From: Bradyrhizobium hipponense
Lineage (GTDB): Bacteria > Pseudomonadota > Alphaproteobacteria > Rhizobiales > Xanthobacteraceae
Direction: 5' to 3'
DNA length: 64,000 nt
Assembly (NCBI RefSeq): GCF_008123965.1
Contig: NZ_VSTH01000038.1
Span: 48,499 to 112,498, forward strand
Shown: piece by piece, positions 24,495 to 34,165 of the stretch
How the letters are laid out: each line of letters opens with the position of its first letter
Position numbering within the stretch: position 1 is the stretch's first letter
Position numbers and translations under genes: made by a program
Notes under the pieces: generated by a model
Database searches by the model: none
Told to the model about the DNA's origin: nothing
The model's input: the letters and a program-made list of their open reading frames with translations, nothing else

Positions 24495-26378
24495 TCAGAC
24501 CGCCCAGCAGGCGCACCCGAGAGCGCCCCAGAAGCTCCTCAGGTCGGAGACAGGGAGCCGGCTCGACAAGGCCGCAGCGTGATCGTGTCCATGCACGCCG
24601 CAGGAGTTGGCGCAGCCGCACATCTGCATGGCCTTCATGGCGAGGTTGCCTTCCTTTGCTTTGGCCTTGTCGTCGGCCCAAGCCGCGTAACCGCCGAAAC
24701 GCCGCACTGGCGACCAATCGGGCATGGCGGGAGGCGGCGTAACGCTCTCCAGTCTCGAAAAATCGCCCGCGCCGAAGACGATCCGCCCGCCGACCATGGT
24801 CAATACCGACGTGGTGTCGGCGATCTCGGCCTCGCTGCAGGAGAAGTAGTCGCGGTCCGGAACGACGAGGTCGGCGAGTTGGCCGACCTGGATCCGGCCC
24901 TTGCTACCCTCTTCGTTCGAGAACCACGTCACGTTCTCGGTCCACATCCGCAGCGCCGTCTCGCGATCCAGACAGTTGCGCTGGGGCGTAATCCGCAATC
25001 CGCCGACGGTTCGGCCGGTGACGAGCCAGGACAAAGAGACCCACGGGTTGTAGGAAGCCACGCGCGTGGCGTCGGTACCGGCGGAGATCTTAACGCCCTT
25101 GTCGATGATCTTCTTGACCGGCGGCGTCGCCTCGGCGGCCCCGGCCCCGTACCGCTCGACGAAGTATTCGCCTTGATATGCCATCCGGTGCTGCACGGCG
25201 ATGCCGCCGCCGAGCGCCGCGATGCGGTCGATCGACTGGTCCGAGATCGTCTCGGCGTGATCGAAGAACCAATGCAGCCCTTCCAGGGGCATGTCCTGAT
25301 CGACGCGCTCGAACACATCCAGCGCCCGCGAGATCGTCTCGTCGTAGGTCGCGTGGAGCCGCCAGGGCCATTTGTTCTGAACGAGAACCCGGACGACCTC
25401 CTCGAGCTCGCCCTCCATCTCCGGAGGCATGTCCGGACGGGCGACCCGGAAGTCCTCGAAGTCGGCCGCCGAAAACACCAGCATCTCGCCGGCGCCATTG
25501 TGCCGGAAATAGTCGTCGCCCTGCTTGTACTTCGAGGTCTTCGTCCAGTTGAGGAAGTCCTCCTTCTCGCCCTTGGGCTTCTGGGTGAAGAGATTATAGG
25601 CCAGCCGTATCGTCAGGAGGCCTTCTTCGTTCAGCTTCTGGATGACAGCGTAGTCCTCCGGATAGTTCTGGAATCCTCCGCCGGCGTCGATCGCACCGGT
25701 GACGCCCAGCCGGTTCAATTCGCGCATGAAATGACGGGTCGAATTGACCTGATAATCGAAGGGAAGTTTAGGTCCCTTGGCAAGGGTCGCGTAGAGAATG
25801 TTGGCGTTCGGTTTGGCCAGCAGCAAGCCCGTCGGATTGCCCTTGGCGTCTCGCATGATCTCGCCGCCCGGCGGTTCAGGCGTATCCTTCGCATAGCCAA
25901 CCGCACGAAGGGCGGCGCCGTTCAGTATGGCCCTATCATAGAGGTGCAGCAGGAAGACCGGCGTGTCGGGCGCGACGGCATTGAGTTCGTCGATCGTCGG
26001 AAGCCGCTTCTCCGCGAACTGGTGTTCGGTGAATCCGCCGACCACCCTCACCCACTGCGGCGGCGGCGTGACGGCGACCTGCCGCTTTAACATGTCCATC
26101 GCGTCGGCCAGCGAGCGCACCCCGTCCCAGCGGAGCTCCATGTTGAAGTTCAGACCGCCGCGGATGATGTGCAGGTGGTTGTCGATCAGCCCCGGCAGGA
26201 CGCGGCGCCCCTTCAAATCGACGACCTTGGTCGAAGGTCCGGCCAGCCTCATGACCTCGCTGTCGTGGCCGACCGCCGTGAAGACGCCATCCTTGATGGC
26301 GACCGCGCTTGCAGTCGGGTTGGAACGGTCGAGCGTGGTGAAGAGGCCACGGTGGAAGATAGTATCGGGAGCGTTCAT
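24495..26378 (-). CDS. YtcJ-like amidohydrolase with Cys/His-rich C-terminus
   Basis: Metal-dependent hydrolase of the amidohydrolase-3 family, 627 aa. Key motifs: LPGLIDNHLHIIRGG (HxH metal ligands), WFFDHAETISDQSIDRI, and KISAGTDATRVASYNPW with the C-terminal Asp; the C-terminal domain carries GQLADLVVPDRDYF. Family members act on N-acyl or amide substrates. Unusual is the tail after residue 570: QMCGCANSCGVHGHDHAAA and GALGCACWAV, with six Cys and three His, which could hold an extra metal. No signal peptide. ATG 26378 overlaps the XapX stop (ATGA). Confidence 0.88.
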   Translation of the reverse strand: MNAPDTIFHRGLFTTLDRSNPTASAVAIKDGVFTAVGHDSEVMRLAGPSTKVVDLKGRRVLPGLIDNHLHIIRGGLNFNMELRWDGVRSLADAMDMLKRQVAVTPPPQWVRVVGGFTEHQFAEKRLPTIDELNAVAPDTPVFLLHLYDRAILNGAALRAVGYAKDTPEPPGGEIMRDAKGNPTGLLLAKPNANILYATLAKGPKLPFDYQVNSTRHFMRELNRLGVTGAIDAGGGFQNYPEDYAVIQKLNEEGLLTIRLAYNLFTQKPKGEKEDFLNWTKTSKYKQGDDYFRHNGAGEMLVFSAADFEDFRVARPDMPPEMEGELEEVVRVLVQNKWPWRLHATYDETISRALDVFERVDQDMPLEGLHWFFDHAETISDQSIDRIAALGGGIAVQHRMAYQGEYFVERYGAGAAEATPPVKKIIDKGVKISAGTDATRVASYNPWVSLSWLVTGRTVGGLRITPQRNCLDRETALRMWTENVTWFSNEEGSKGRIQVGQLADLVVPDRDYFSCSEAEIADTTSVLTMVGGRIVFGAGDFSRLESVTPPPAMPDWSPVRRFGGYAAWADDKAKAKEGNLAMKAMQMCGCANSCGVHGHDHAAALSSRLPVSDLRSFWGALGCACWAV

Positions 26379-26659
26379 GATGCTTTCTCCGCGACGTTAG
26401 TGGTTTCCTTGGCCTCGTCGGCATGCCGCCCGGGCAGCATGCCGAACATGTGAGGCGCGCACTTCGCCTGCCGCCATGCGGCGGCCAGGCCATGACCCGC
26501 AATCATCTGCTTGGCGACCGGGGCAATCTGCTCGCCGGCGAGAATGCCGAGCAGGCCGACCAAAGCCACCAGAGGGGGCGCGGGCGAGCGCACGTTGAGG
26601 AGACTGTAGATCACCCCGACGAGAACGCCCGCGCCAAGCGACAGGAGATAAATCTTCAT
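26375..26659 (-). CDS. XapX domain (DUF1427) small membrane protein
   Basis: 94 aa. The N-terminal two-helix segment MKIYLLSLGAGVLVGVIYS plus LLNVRSPAPPLVALVGLLGI matches the XapX/DUF1427 family closely, here with an extra 40-residue hydrophilic tail. Function unknown; these genes often sit next to isochorismatase-like hydrolases and amidohydrolases, exactly as here. Start ATG 26659, third codon of the longer frame, begins the conserved motif. It is 15 nt downstream of the hydrolase stop and overlaps the amidohydrolase start. Confidence 0.85.
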   Translation of the reverse strand: MKIYLLSLGAGVLVGVIYSLLNVRSPAPPLVALVGLLGILAGEQIAPVAKQMIAGHGLAAAWRQAKCAPHMFGMLPGRHADEAKETTNVAEKAS

Positions 26660-26674
26660 GAGCAAGCCGGGCCC

Positions 26675-27319
26675 TTACTTGGGTCCCGCCTCCGATGCGT
26701 GCTCGCCCAGCGCCCACTTCGAGAACCGGATCTGAATTCCGTACGGCGAATGCGCACGCTGGATGTCCATCATGCCTTCGTAAGTCTCGGTGCGCGCCCA
26801 GTCCTGCTGAAGCTCGTAGGCGTACTGCGATGAGGTGATGGGGATCGCTCCCGCCTGGATCGCGCGCTCCACTGCCCGGTTATGGGCTTCGAGCGAAAGG
26901 TCGCCGCAAGCATCGGTGGCAATGTAGATCTCATAACCTTCCTTCAGCATGTCCAAGGTCGGAAAGATCACGCAGGCCTCAGTCCAGAGACCGGCCAGCA
27001 CGAATTTCTTGCGACCGGTGGCAGCCACCGCCTTTCGGAAGTTCGCATCGAGCCAGGAATTCATGGACGTGCGGTCGATGACGTCGTGCTTCGGAAACAG
27101 CGAGGTGACTTCCGGAATGAACGGTCCGGAAAACGAATCCCTGGCCACCGTGGTCAGCACGGTCGGGATTTTGAACAGTTTGGCGGCCTTTGCGAGGATC
27201 TGGACGTTATTGATCGTGACCAGACGGTCATGCGACTGAACGCCCTGGAACATCGCCGGCTGATAGTCGATTAGTGCGATGGCGCTGTTGTCGGGGGTGA
27301 GCATATCGAGTTTCGACAT
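26675..27319 (-). CDS. isochorismatase-like cysteine hydrolase (YcaC type)
   Basis: 214 aa. Catalytic triad of the family: Asp in LIDYQPAMFQGV, Lys in RKAVAATGRKKF region, and Cys in LAGLWTEACVIFPTLDML (the WTEAC motif is typical of YcaC-like hydrolases). Members cleave small amides or esters; true substrates are mostly unknown. ATG 27319 follows AAGGAGATCAAA, a strong site. It is the first gene of the operon running to 20978. A second hydrolase of this family is at 34166-34798 with the related LLTEACVSFPVL. Confidence 0.9.
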   Translation of the reverse strand: MSKLDMLTPDNSAIALIDYQPAMFQGVQSHDRLVTINNVQILAKAAKLFKIPTVLTTVARDSFSGPFIPEVTSLFPKHDVIDRTSMNSWLDANFRKAVAATGRKKFVLAGLWTEACVIFPTLDMLKEGYEIYIATDACGDLSLEAHNRAVERAIQAGAIPITSSQYAYELQQDWARTETYEGMMDIQRAHSPYGIQIRFSKWALGEHASEAGPK

Positions 27320-27708
27320 TTTGATCTCCTTCATGTGATGAATCGCTCATGTGAGCGGGCTGGTGGAAACTGAGTGCGATGCGCAGCGACGAAACCAGGT
27401 GCGCCCGAGTCCATGCAGATCGCCGCGACCGGCGTATGCTTGCTGTCGGGAACACATGTGTAACTCCGCTGCAATCGCCTCGGCAGAACGAGGGCGTATG
27501 CTCTTGGAGCCAAGTGATATTACGGATGCGTCCGGCGGTCGCTAACGAACGAAGCGCATTTTGAACAAACGGCTCACGTTCTGCCTGTCTTGCGCAATTT
27601 CCGCGATACAGCCATCACGAAATACCGCACATGGATGAGGCTATTTGTGCGGGACGCAGGCGACCGTCCCGGCACTAGACGACGTCGAATTACGCAAGAG
27701 GCCTCCCT
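27320..27708. other. divergent intergenic region
   Basis: 389 bp between the leftward operon start and a rightward hydrolase gene. It must contain the promoter of the seven-gene operon. No ORF with a ribosome binding site, no clean inverted repeat and no recognised operator were found by eye. Confidence 0.45.
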
Positions 27709-28287
27709 TTGGAGCGATTGGAAACAATCTGCAGGTTTCATCCTGGCAGCGACGAAAGTGCGCCTTTGTTGCTGGCTATCCCAGGTTGGGCGGATAGCCC
27801 CTTTGGCTTCTTGCACTTCTGCAGATCTGTCAGCGCCGGCTCGGGAATTCTGGCGGTGTCGACCCCGCGCTCCGCCGCTAACGGCCGGACCGTATCGAGA
27901 GATTTTGCCAATGGTCTAGCTCTGTCGATTCGGAGTGCAATGCATACCCACGAACTCACGCTGGTCCCCGTGGTCGTGGTCGGCCACGCCGAAGGAGCGG
28001 ACGCTGCGCTCGCTCTGATCGCTTGCCATGCAGATGCGATAAGCGCTGCAGTCATCATCAACCCTACACACACCATGCGTTCGCCGGCTACGAACCTCGG
28101 TGGAATGGACGTGCTGCTGACCACGCTAGAGGGCGTTGGATCAGCAGACGAAACCGCGCTACAGATCGAGAAATGCCTGACCGAAGCGGGGGCTCGCGTG
28201 ATTTGCGAGCGTGTGCCGCGCAGCCGAGTTGCCCGCAAGCGGGACGAACTCATGGCCCGGATTTTCCTTTCGGCCCTCTTCCGCTGA
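27709..28287 (+). CDS. alpha/beta-hydrolase-like protein lacking the catalytic serine
   Basis: 192 aa. It begins with TTG 27709, so the start is uncertain. PLLLAIPGWADSPFGFLHF resembles the oxyanion strand of carboxylesterase-type alpha/beta hydrolases and VPVVVVGHAEGADAALALIA sits where the nucleophile elbow GxSxG should be; here it reads G-H-A-E-G, with Ala for Ser. No clear catalytic His motif follows. It may be a degenerate or non-enzymatic family member. It is isolated, between the operon at 27319 (divergent) and an AraC gene (convergent). Confidence 0.55.
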   Translation: MERLETICRFHPGSDESAPLLLAIPGWADSPFGFLHFCRSVSAGSGILAVSTPRSAANGRTVSRDFANGLALSIRSAMHTHELTLVPVVVVGHAEGADAALALIACHADAISAAVIINPTHTMRSPATNLGGMDVLLTTLEGVGSADETALQIEKCLTEAGARVICERVPRSRVARKRDELMARIFLSALFR

Positions 28288-28352
28288 TGTGCTCTTGAGC
28301 TCGAAGGGATCGGATTGGCAGTGGGGGAAGAGCTTGCTCCAACGATCTGGAC

Positions 28353-29291
28353 TTAAGAGGCTGCTTGGCGGCGCCACGCACCAGGGCTAGAACCGACTGT
28401 CCGGCTGAAATGCCTGCTCAGATGGGCCTGGTCGGCGAATCCCGTGAGGAGCGCTATTTCCGAGATCGGAAGCATATCTGATACCAGCAGCTCCTTCGCC
28501 TTCTCTATGCGCGCAATGAGCAGCCATTGATGGGGCGACAGACCGGTGGACGCTCGAAAAGCCCGGCAGAAATGCGATCGTGACAACTGAGCGATGTTCG
28601 CGAGTTCGAGCAAACCAACGTTATCCGCAAGATGGTCTCGCAGATAGTCGGTGACCATCCGCAGGCGGCGGGGCCGCAGCCCGCCCCTGGCCGGCATTCG
28701 GGACGCCTTCCCGAAGGCCGCGAGGCGCAGGAGCAGCGCTACCGACAAACTGTCGCCGTACAGCCGCGGAGAATCGTCTTCCCGACTGCACTCGGCTTCG
28801 AACAGCCTTGCGATATGGAAAAGTGCAGGATCGTGGAACAACAGACGCGGGGCGAATGCGGAGGGGCCGATTTCCTCGGCCCCCAACTGCTTGAACGCGT
28901 CCTCTGCGAACGTGAAGGAGATGTGACGCATGTAGCGCGTCTCGTTGCCCAGCGCCCACGTCTCCATCTTGGCAGGCGCAAAATTCATGTTGTGGATCGC
29001 ATTTGCCGGATCCGGGCCGCGCCGCCGCTTTTCGCTACGCAATTCCGGAAGGTTGCCGACAAGGTCGAGCATTATCGACAACCGGGCGCAATCGTAACAC
29101 AGCTCTGCGCAGTATGACCTGGTGCAGACAAGTTCGGTCACGCTGGCGGTAAGCCCGCTCCAGGATCGAGAATGGAGACTTTTCACCGTCGTGCCTTCCC
29201 GCTTCGGGACGAACGGACGCTTCCACACCGAGGGGTCTGCGTGATCCCGCAAAGCGGACTGCGCCTGAGCCTGGTCGTGCGGGGCGGTCAT
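28353..29291 (-). CDS. AraC family transcriptional regulator
   Basis: 312 aa. C-terminal AraC DNA-binding domain at about 205-310: RLRMVTDYLRDHLADNVGLLELANIAQLSRSHFCRAFRAS (first HTH) and ISEIALLTGFADQAHLSRHFSRTVGSSPGAWRR (second HTH, shown in the standard GFxDQAHLSRHF form). The N-terminal 190 residues are a sensor domain without recognised family. ATG 29291 is chosen because it begins a normal-length regulator; GGAG is about 12 nt upstream. An 80-codon longer frame seems non-coding. Likely targets are the neighbouring hydrolase at 29553 or the operon at 27319. Confidence 0.87.
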   Translation of the reverse strand: MTAPHDQAQAQSALRDHADPSVWKRPFVPKREGTTVKSLHSRSWSGLTASVTELVCTRSYCAELCYDCARLSIMLDLVGNLPELRSEKRRRGPDPANAIHNMNFAPAKMETWALGNETRYMRHISFTFAEDAFKQLGAEEIGPSAFAPRLLFHDPALFHIARLFEAECSREDDSPRLYGDSLSVALLLRLAAFGKASRMPARGGLRPRRLRMVTDYLRDHLADNVGLLELANIAQLSRSHFCRAFRASTGLSPHQWLLIARIEKAKELLVSDMLPISEIALLTGFADQAHLSRHFSRTVGSSPGAWRRQAAS

Positions 29292-29552
29292 GAGCGACAC
29301 AGTTCTCCGGGCGAACGATGCGGCACCGGTAATGGTAGTAAGGATCGGCCCTTGGAAGTATGCCTTGGTATGTAAACCGACGGGCGTGGCCCGAACTCGA
29401 CAGGACGACCGAAGGGGCCGCTTCCGCTGAAGATGGCCATCGTCGGACAGGCGCTCGCTCGCATCGTTGGGGACGGGCATCGAGCGAGTGAAGTCCTCGG
29501 GCGGATCCGTGCGCTCATGAAGAAAGCCCACGCAAATGGTCGGTTCCGCAGT

Positions 29553-30377
29553 TCAGCTTCTAATGAAAGCGAGCAAGTCAGCGTTGATGATGGCGGCTTG
29601 TGTCGTCGGCATGCCATGCGGGAAACCCTTGTAGGTCTTGAGAGTGCCGTTCTTCAGAAGCTTCGCCGACAACGGTCCGGAGTCGGCATAGGGCACGATC
29701 TGGTCGTCGTCGCCGTGCATCACCAGCACGGGAACGGAGATTTTCTTGAGATCTTCAGTGAAGTCGGTCTGCGAGAACGCGACGATGCCGTCGTAGTGGG
29801 CCTTTGCTCCGCCCATCATGCCTTGGCGCCACCAGTTCTGGATCACCGCTTCCGACGGCTTCGCGTCGGGGCGGTTGTAGCCGTAGAACGGGCCGGCCGC
29901 GACCTCCCGGTAGAACTGCGAGCGGTTGTCGGCGACTTGTTTCTGGAAATCGTCGAATACTTCCTTGGGCAGGCCGCCGGGATTGGACGCAGTTCGCACC
30001 ATCAGCGGCGGCACGGCCGCGATTATCACCGCCTTGGCGGCCCTACTCTCGCCGTGGCGCGCCAGATAGTGCACAACTTCGCCGCCGCCGGTGGAATGCC
30101 CGACGTGGATCGCATTCTTCAGATCGAGGTGAGCGGTCAGAGCCGCGAGATCGTCGGCGTAGTGGTCCATGTCGTGGCCTTCCGCCACCTGGGTCGAGCG
30201 GCCGTGACCCCGGCGATCGTGGGCGATGACGCGATACCCGTGATCGAGGAAGAACAGCATCTGGGCATCCCAGTCGTCCGACGACAGCGGCCAACCATGG
30301 CTGAACACGATCGGCTGGCCAGAGCCCCAGTCCTTGTAAAAGATCTCGACGTTGTCCTTCGTCCTGATCGTCGGCAT
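29553..30377 (-). CDS. non-haem haloperoxidase-type alpha/beta hydrolase
   Basis: 274 aa, full length for cofactor-free chloroperoxidase/esterase enzymes. HGW oxyanion motif ([16 protein letters not shown]), [13 protein letters not shown], nucleophile Ser95 in VGHSTGGGE, catalytic Asp in [14 protein letters not shown] and His in [10 protein letters not shown] are all present. Physiological role may be ester or lactone hydrolysis or perhydrolysis. ATG 30377 follows AGGTCGAGG. It is transcribed toward the AraC gene and away from the gene at 30568. Confidence 0.93.
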   Translation of the reverse strand: MPTIRTKDNVEIFYKDWGSGQPIVFSHGWPLSSDDWDAQMLFFLDHGYRVIAHDRRGHGRSTQVAEGHDMDHYADDLAALTAHLDLKNAIHVGHSTGGGEVVHYLARHGESRAAKAVIIAAVPPLMVRTASNPGGLPKEVFDDFQKQVADNRSQFYREVAAGPFYGYNRPDAKPSEAVIQNWWRQGMMGGAKAHYDGIVAFSQTDFTEDLKKISVPVLVMHGDDDQIVPYADSGPLSAKLLKNGTLKTYKGFPHGMPTTQAAIINADLLAFIRS

Positions 30378-30567
30378 CCTCGACCTCTCATCTTCAGGTT
30401 CTGGTGTTATTCGCCGGACCGTCGCTAGGGAAATAAATCGTTCCAAAATTTCCGAGACAGGATTTGCCCCAGAAAGCGGCAGTCCGGGCTGGCTTTTTTG
30501 GAACATTTTACTTGGCTTCGACCAGTCCTCGCGAAAGAGTGTGGCGTTCTCGAAGGACGCGGATGCG

Positions 30568-30990
30568 ATGAACAACCTGACACAATTTGGCGAAGATTTG
30601 CGTCTCCATCTGTTTCGTCTGCAGGCAAGCCTTGACAACATCAACGGACTGTTCGCGGGGGCCGCCATCGCCAACGATGCGGAACTCGCGGGCCGGTTGG
30701 AAGGAATGCACGCTCCCATGAAGGAGTTTTCCGAGCGCGCAGCAGAGCTCCGCGAGATGCTGCAGGCCGGCCTTGAACGCGACGCCGCACTCGTGGCCGA
30801 AACGCTGTCCAGATGGGTAGCCAGGCGACAGACGGCGCAGCTTCACGCGCGCGCCGACATGATCGAGCAACTGGCCACGGTCGCAGTGGAATTGGCGACA
30901 CTGTCCGCGGTCGAAGCCGAACGCATCACGATGACCGCGATCATCGCGCGCCGAAAAGCGGTTGCCGTGCAGGTCCTGCGCGACCTCTGA
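30568..30990 (+). CDS. hypothetical helical protein
   Basis: 140 aa, not recognised. Almost entirely helical and heptad-like: [60 protein letters not shown]. No signal peptide or membrane segment. ATG 30568 is in a better codon context than the upstream in-frame extension, which overlaps the divergent haloperoxidase. It ends 90 bp before the large regulator at 31081 on the same strand. Confidence 0.6.
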   Translation: MNNLTQFGEDLRLHLFRLQASLDNINGLFAGAAIANDAELAGRLEGMHAPMKEFSERAAELREMLQAGLERDAALVAETLSRWVARRQTAQLHARADMIEQLATVAVELATLSAVEAERITMTAIIARRKAVAVQVLRDL

Positions 30991-31080
30991 TGTGTCTGTT
31001 CGAGCGACCTCGATGGATGGACACTCTCCCGCCGGTGGCGTAAGGAAGACCCTTACGAAAAGCCGACGACTGATTGAAGG

Positions 31081-33984
31081 ATGTCCGATCGCGACAACAG
31101 ACCAGAGCGCACATTCCTCTTCGGGCCGTTTCGCCTTTCCACCTCCAAGCGGGTCTTGCTTGAGGGCGACCGCGTCGTTCGCCTTGGCGGCAAAGCCATC
31201 GAGATCCTGATCGCGCTCGTCGAGCGCGCAGGGGAACTGGTGAGCAAGCGCGAACTCGTCGAGATCGCCTGGCCCGATACCTTCGTCGTCGAAGCGAACC
31301 TTACCGTGCAGGTGGCGGCGCTTCGCCGCGCCCTTGGCGAGGACGATACCGCCAATCAGTACATCGTGAACAGCCCGGGACGTGGATACCGTTTCGTCGC
31401 CCCCCTAAAGGTGCTGGAAGAGGGTCGCGCGGGTTTCGACCAGCCAGCCTCGCCTGAGGCCCACAACCTGCCGGCACAGTTGACCCGGTTGGTCGGACGC
31501 GCAGAAGCGCTTCAGGCGGTGAAACGAAAATTGACCGACGGCCGCCTCGTGAGCATCGTCGGGCCGCCGGGCGTCGGAAAGACCGCAATCGCGCTTCAAC
31601 TTGCGGAAACGATGTTGTCGCAGTTTCGGCATGGCGTTTGGCTGATTGACCTCGGATCGATCGCGGATGCCTCGCTGATTCCGAGCGTGATTGCATCCGC
31701 GCTCCCGATCGACGTCCGCTCGAGCGACATGCTGTCCGGCATCGCCGCCGCGCTACGCTACAAGAACCTGCTTCTGGTATTCGACAATTGCGAGCATCTG
31801 ATCGACGGGGCGGCGGCGGCGATCCGTGAGCTGCTGCGCGGCTCCGGCGACATCAAGGCGCTGATCACAAGCAGGGAGCCGCTGCGCATCGAAGGCGAGC
31901 AGGTCTTCCGGCTCCCTCCCCTGGAAGTGCCTCCGATGGCAGCGACCCTCGGCGCGAAGGACGTCTCGAGCTACCCGGCGGTTCAGTTGTTCGTCGAGCG
32001 GGCGGCCGCGATCGTCAATGGTTTCGAGCTCACCGATGCCAACGCCGCCTTCGCGGCGCAGATATGCCGAGGACTGGACGGCAACCCGCTCGCGATCGAG
32101 GTCGCCTCCGCGCGCGTCGATGCGTTCGGCGTCAAGGGGTTAGCCGCGAGGATCGAGGACCGCATGCACCTGCTCGCGGACTCCCACCGCGGAAGCCCGG
32201 CACGACACCGCACCATCGCAGCGGCGCTCGAGTGGAGCTACCAACTTCTAAGCGAGGACGAACAATACGTCCTCCGCTGCGTCGGGATCTTTTCCGGCAG
32301 CTTCACGCTCGATGCGGCCGTCTCCGTGATTCCAGCGAGAGAGCGGATCGATACCGCATCGATCCTCGCGGATCTGGTCTGCAAATCGCTGCTCGCCGTC
32401 GACGTCGGCTCCGAGGGCGCCAGATTTCGGCTGTTGGAAATCGCAAAAGCGTTCGTGCTTGCGAAGCTGATCGAGAAATCGGAGCGGGACGAACTCGCCG
32501 TCCGCCTCGCCTCTTGCCTCACCGAGATGCTGCGCAAGTGCGCCGATGGACCGAAGCGGGTGCAAACGCTCAGGGAAGCGGTCCAGGAACTCGATAACGT
32601 GCGCGGGATCCTGAACTGGGCGTTCTCGCCCGGCTGCCGGCCGCAGGCGGGCGTTGCGCTCACGGCCGCCGCTGTGCCTGTTTGGTTGGAGAACTCGCTC
32701 CTGACGGAGTGCATCGTCTGGACGACGAAAGCGATCGAGGCTCTCGAAGCCACCGCCGAAAGCGAACGAAGCGAAATGATTCTGAAGGCCGCTTTCGGAC
32801 TCGCCGTGATGTTCACCGAGGGGATGACGAGTCGGTCGCGAGAAGCTCTGAACAGATCGATCGAGCTGGCGGGGCAGCTCGGTGATCGGCAATGGGAGCT
32901 TCGGGCCCGGCTGGGCCTCGTGCTCTTCCTGCACCGGCGCGGCGACTTCAAGGGGGCGTTGGAAGGAACGAAAAGGATCGAAAGGCTCGTGGCGGACGCC
33001 GGCGAGCCCGCGGCCGTCGCGATGACGAAGAGCGTGAAGAGCGCCTCGCTCTTTTTCCGAGCGGAGTATGCGACGGCCCTGAACCTTGCGCGCGAGGCGC
33101 ACGAATATTTCCGAACTCACAGCGACGCCTCGCATATAGGCCGCTGGGGTCTGAACCACTCGATCTATGCGCAATGCGTGATGGCGCGGGCCTATTGGAA
33201 TCTTGGACGTTTCGATCGAACCGTTCGGGCCTGCCTTTCGGCGCATTCCGAGGCAGAAGAGACCGGCAATCCGACGTCGATCTGTCAGGCGTTAAGTTGG
33301 TGCGGGGCTTCTCTGTTCCTGAGCCTGGAGGACCTGGACCGGGCGGCCGGCGCTATACAGAGGTTCAAGCAAGTGGCTCAGGACAACAACATCAAGAGCT
33401 ATGTGTTTGCCTCGATCGGTTTCGAAGGCAGGTTGCTTTTCCTGAGAGGCGAGATCGAGCCCGCCGAAAGGTTGTTGCGGGAGGCGCTCTCGAAGCTAAG
33501 CGGCGCCCAATACGACAATGTGTCCATTCCATTCCTCGGGCGCTTGGCGGAGCTCCTGGTGGTTGATCGTCGCCCCGAAGAGGGACTGTTGGCGTCGGCG
33601 GAGTGCCTGGAGCGAACAAAGGCGACCGATGCTCTCTGGTTGCTACCGGATGCCCTGAGGATTCACGGAGACGTCCTGGCCGCATTGGAGGGTCCCGACT
33701 CGCAGTCGGCCGAGGTCAATTTGCGTGAATCGATCGAAGTTTCCGTACGGCAGGGGGCCCTTGGATGGGAGCTTAGATCGGCCGAGAGTCTTGCAAATTT
33801 CTTGCGTCGAAAGCACCAAGACGAAGAAGCTTCGGCGGTACTGGATCGAACGCTCGGAAAATTCGCAGAGGGCCTTGAGGCCGTACCATTCCGGCGCGCC
33901 AAGACTCTGCTCGACGAATTGCGACGAGTAGCCTCTCCGGAGGAGGCGCGTCCTTCGGCTCGCAGGCCAGACCCGCGCGTCTGA
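31081..33984 (+). CDS. winged-helix / STAND-type NTPase / TPR transcriptional regulator
   Basis: 967 aa. Residues 10-105: OmpR-like winged helix (FLFGPFRLSTSKRVLLEGD, LVSKRELVEIAWPDTFVVEA, YIVNSPGRGYRFVAPL). Residues 135-400: NTPase with Walker A GPPGVGKTAI (about 162), Walker B LLLVFDNCEHL (about 240), sensor-like ALITSREPLRIEGE and the winged region. About 480-950: TPR-like helical repeats. This architecture senses a ligand in the C-terminal half and switches by ATP binding. Its likely targets are the following isochorismatase-like hydrolase and MFS genes, same strand. Start: ATG 31081, weak Shine-Dalgarno. Confidence 0.9.
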   Translation: MSDRDNRPERTFLFGPFRLSTSKRVLLEGDRVVRLGGKAIEILIALVERAGELVSKRELVEIAWPDTFVVEANLTVQVAALRRALGEDDTANQYIVNSPGRGYRFVAPLKVLEEGRAGFDQPASPEAHNLPAQLTRLVGRAEALQAVKRKLTDGRLVSIVGPPGVGKTAIALQLAETMLSQFRHGVWLIDLGSIADASLIPSVIASALPIDVRSSDMLSGIAAALRYKNLLLVFDNCEHLIDGAAAAIRELLRGSGDIKALITSREPLRIEGEQVFRLPPLEVPPMAATLGAKDVSSYPAVQLFVERAAAIVNGFELTDANAAFAAQICRGLDGNPLAIEVASARVDAFGVKGLAARIEDRMHLLADSHRGSPARHRTIAAALEWSYQLLSEDEQYVLRCVGIFSGSFTLDAAVSVIPARERIDTASILADLVCKSLLAVDVGSEGARFRLLEIAKAFVLAKLIEKSERDELAVRLASCLTEMLRKCADGPKRVQTLREAVQELDNVRGILNWAFSPGCRPQAGVALTAAAVPVWLENSLLTECIVWTTKAIEALEATAESERSEMILKAAFGLAVMFTEGMTSRSREALNRSIELAGQLGDRQWELRARLGLVLFLHRRGDFKGALEGTKRIERLVADAGEPAAVAMTKSVKSASLFFRAEYATALNLAREAHEYFRTHSDASHIGRWGLNHSIYAQCVMARAYWNLGRFDRTVRACLSAHSEAEETGNPTSICQALSWCGASLFLSLEDLDRAAGAIQRFKQVAQDNNIKSYVFASIGFEGRLLFLRGEIEPAERLLREALSKLSGAQYDNVSIPFLGRLAELLVVDRRPEEGLLASAECLERTKATDALWLLPDALRIHGDVLAALEGPDSQSAEVNLRESIEVSVRQGALGWELRSAESLANFLRRKHQDEEASAVLDRTLGKFAEGLEAVPFRRAKTLLDELRRVASPEEARPSARRPDPRV

Positions 33985-34165
33985 ACCGTGGTCGCCGGCC
34001 CCAACTGCTGGCCAACACAAGGGAAGAGCTTCCTGCCCGAACCGCGCAGTCCAATTGTTCAAGAGCCGGGGGACCGGTTCATATAGGCTGCTCGACTGCC
34101 GTCTGTTTGAACGAACTTGGAATCCCCGAGAACTCAACAGCGCACTTCGGAGAGAGGTTCACGTC

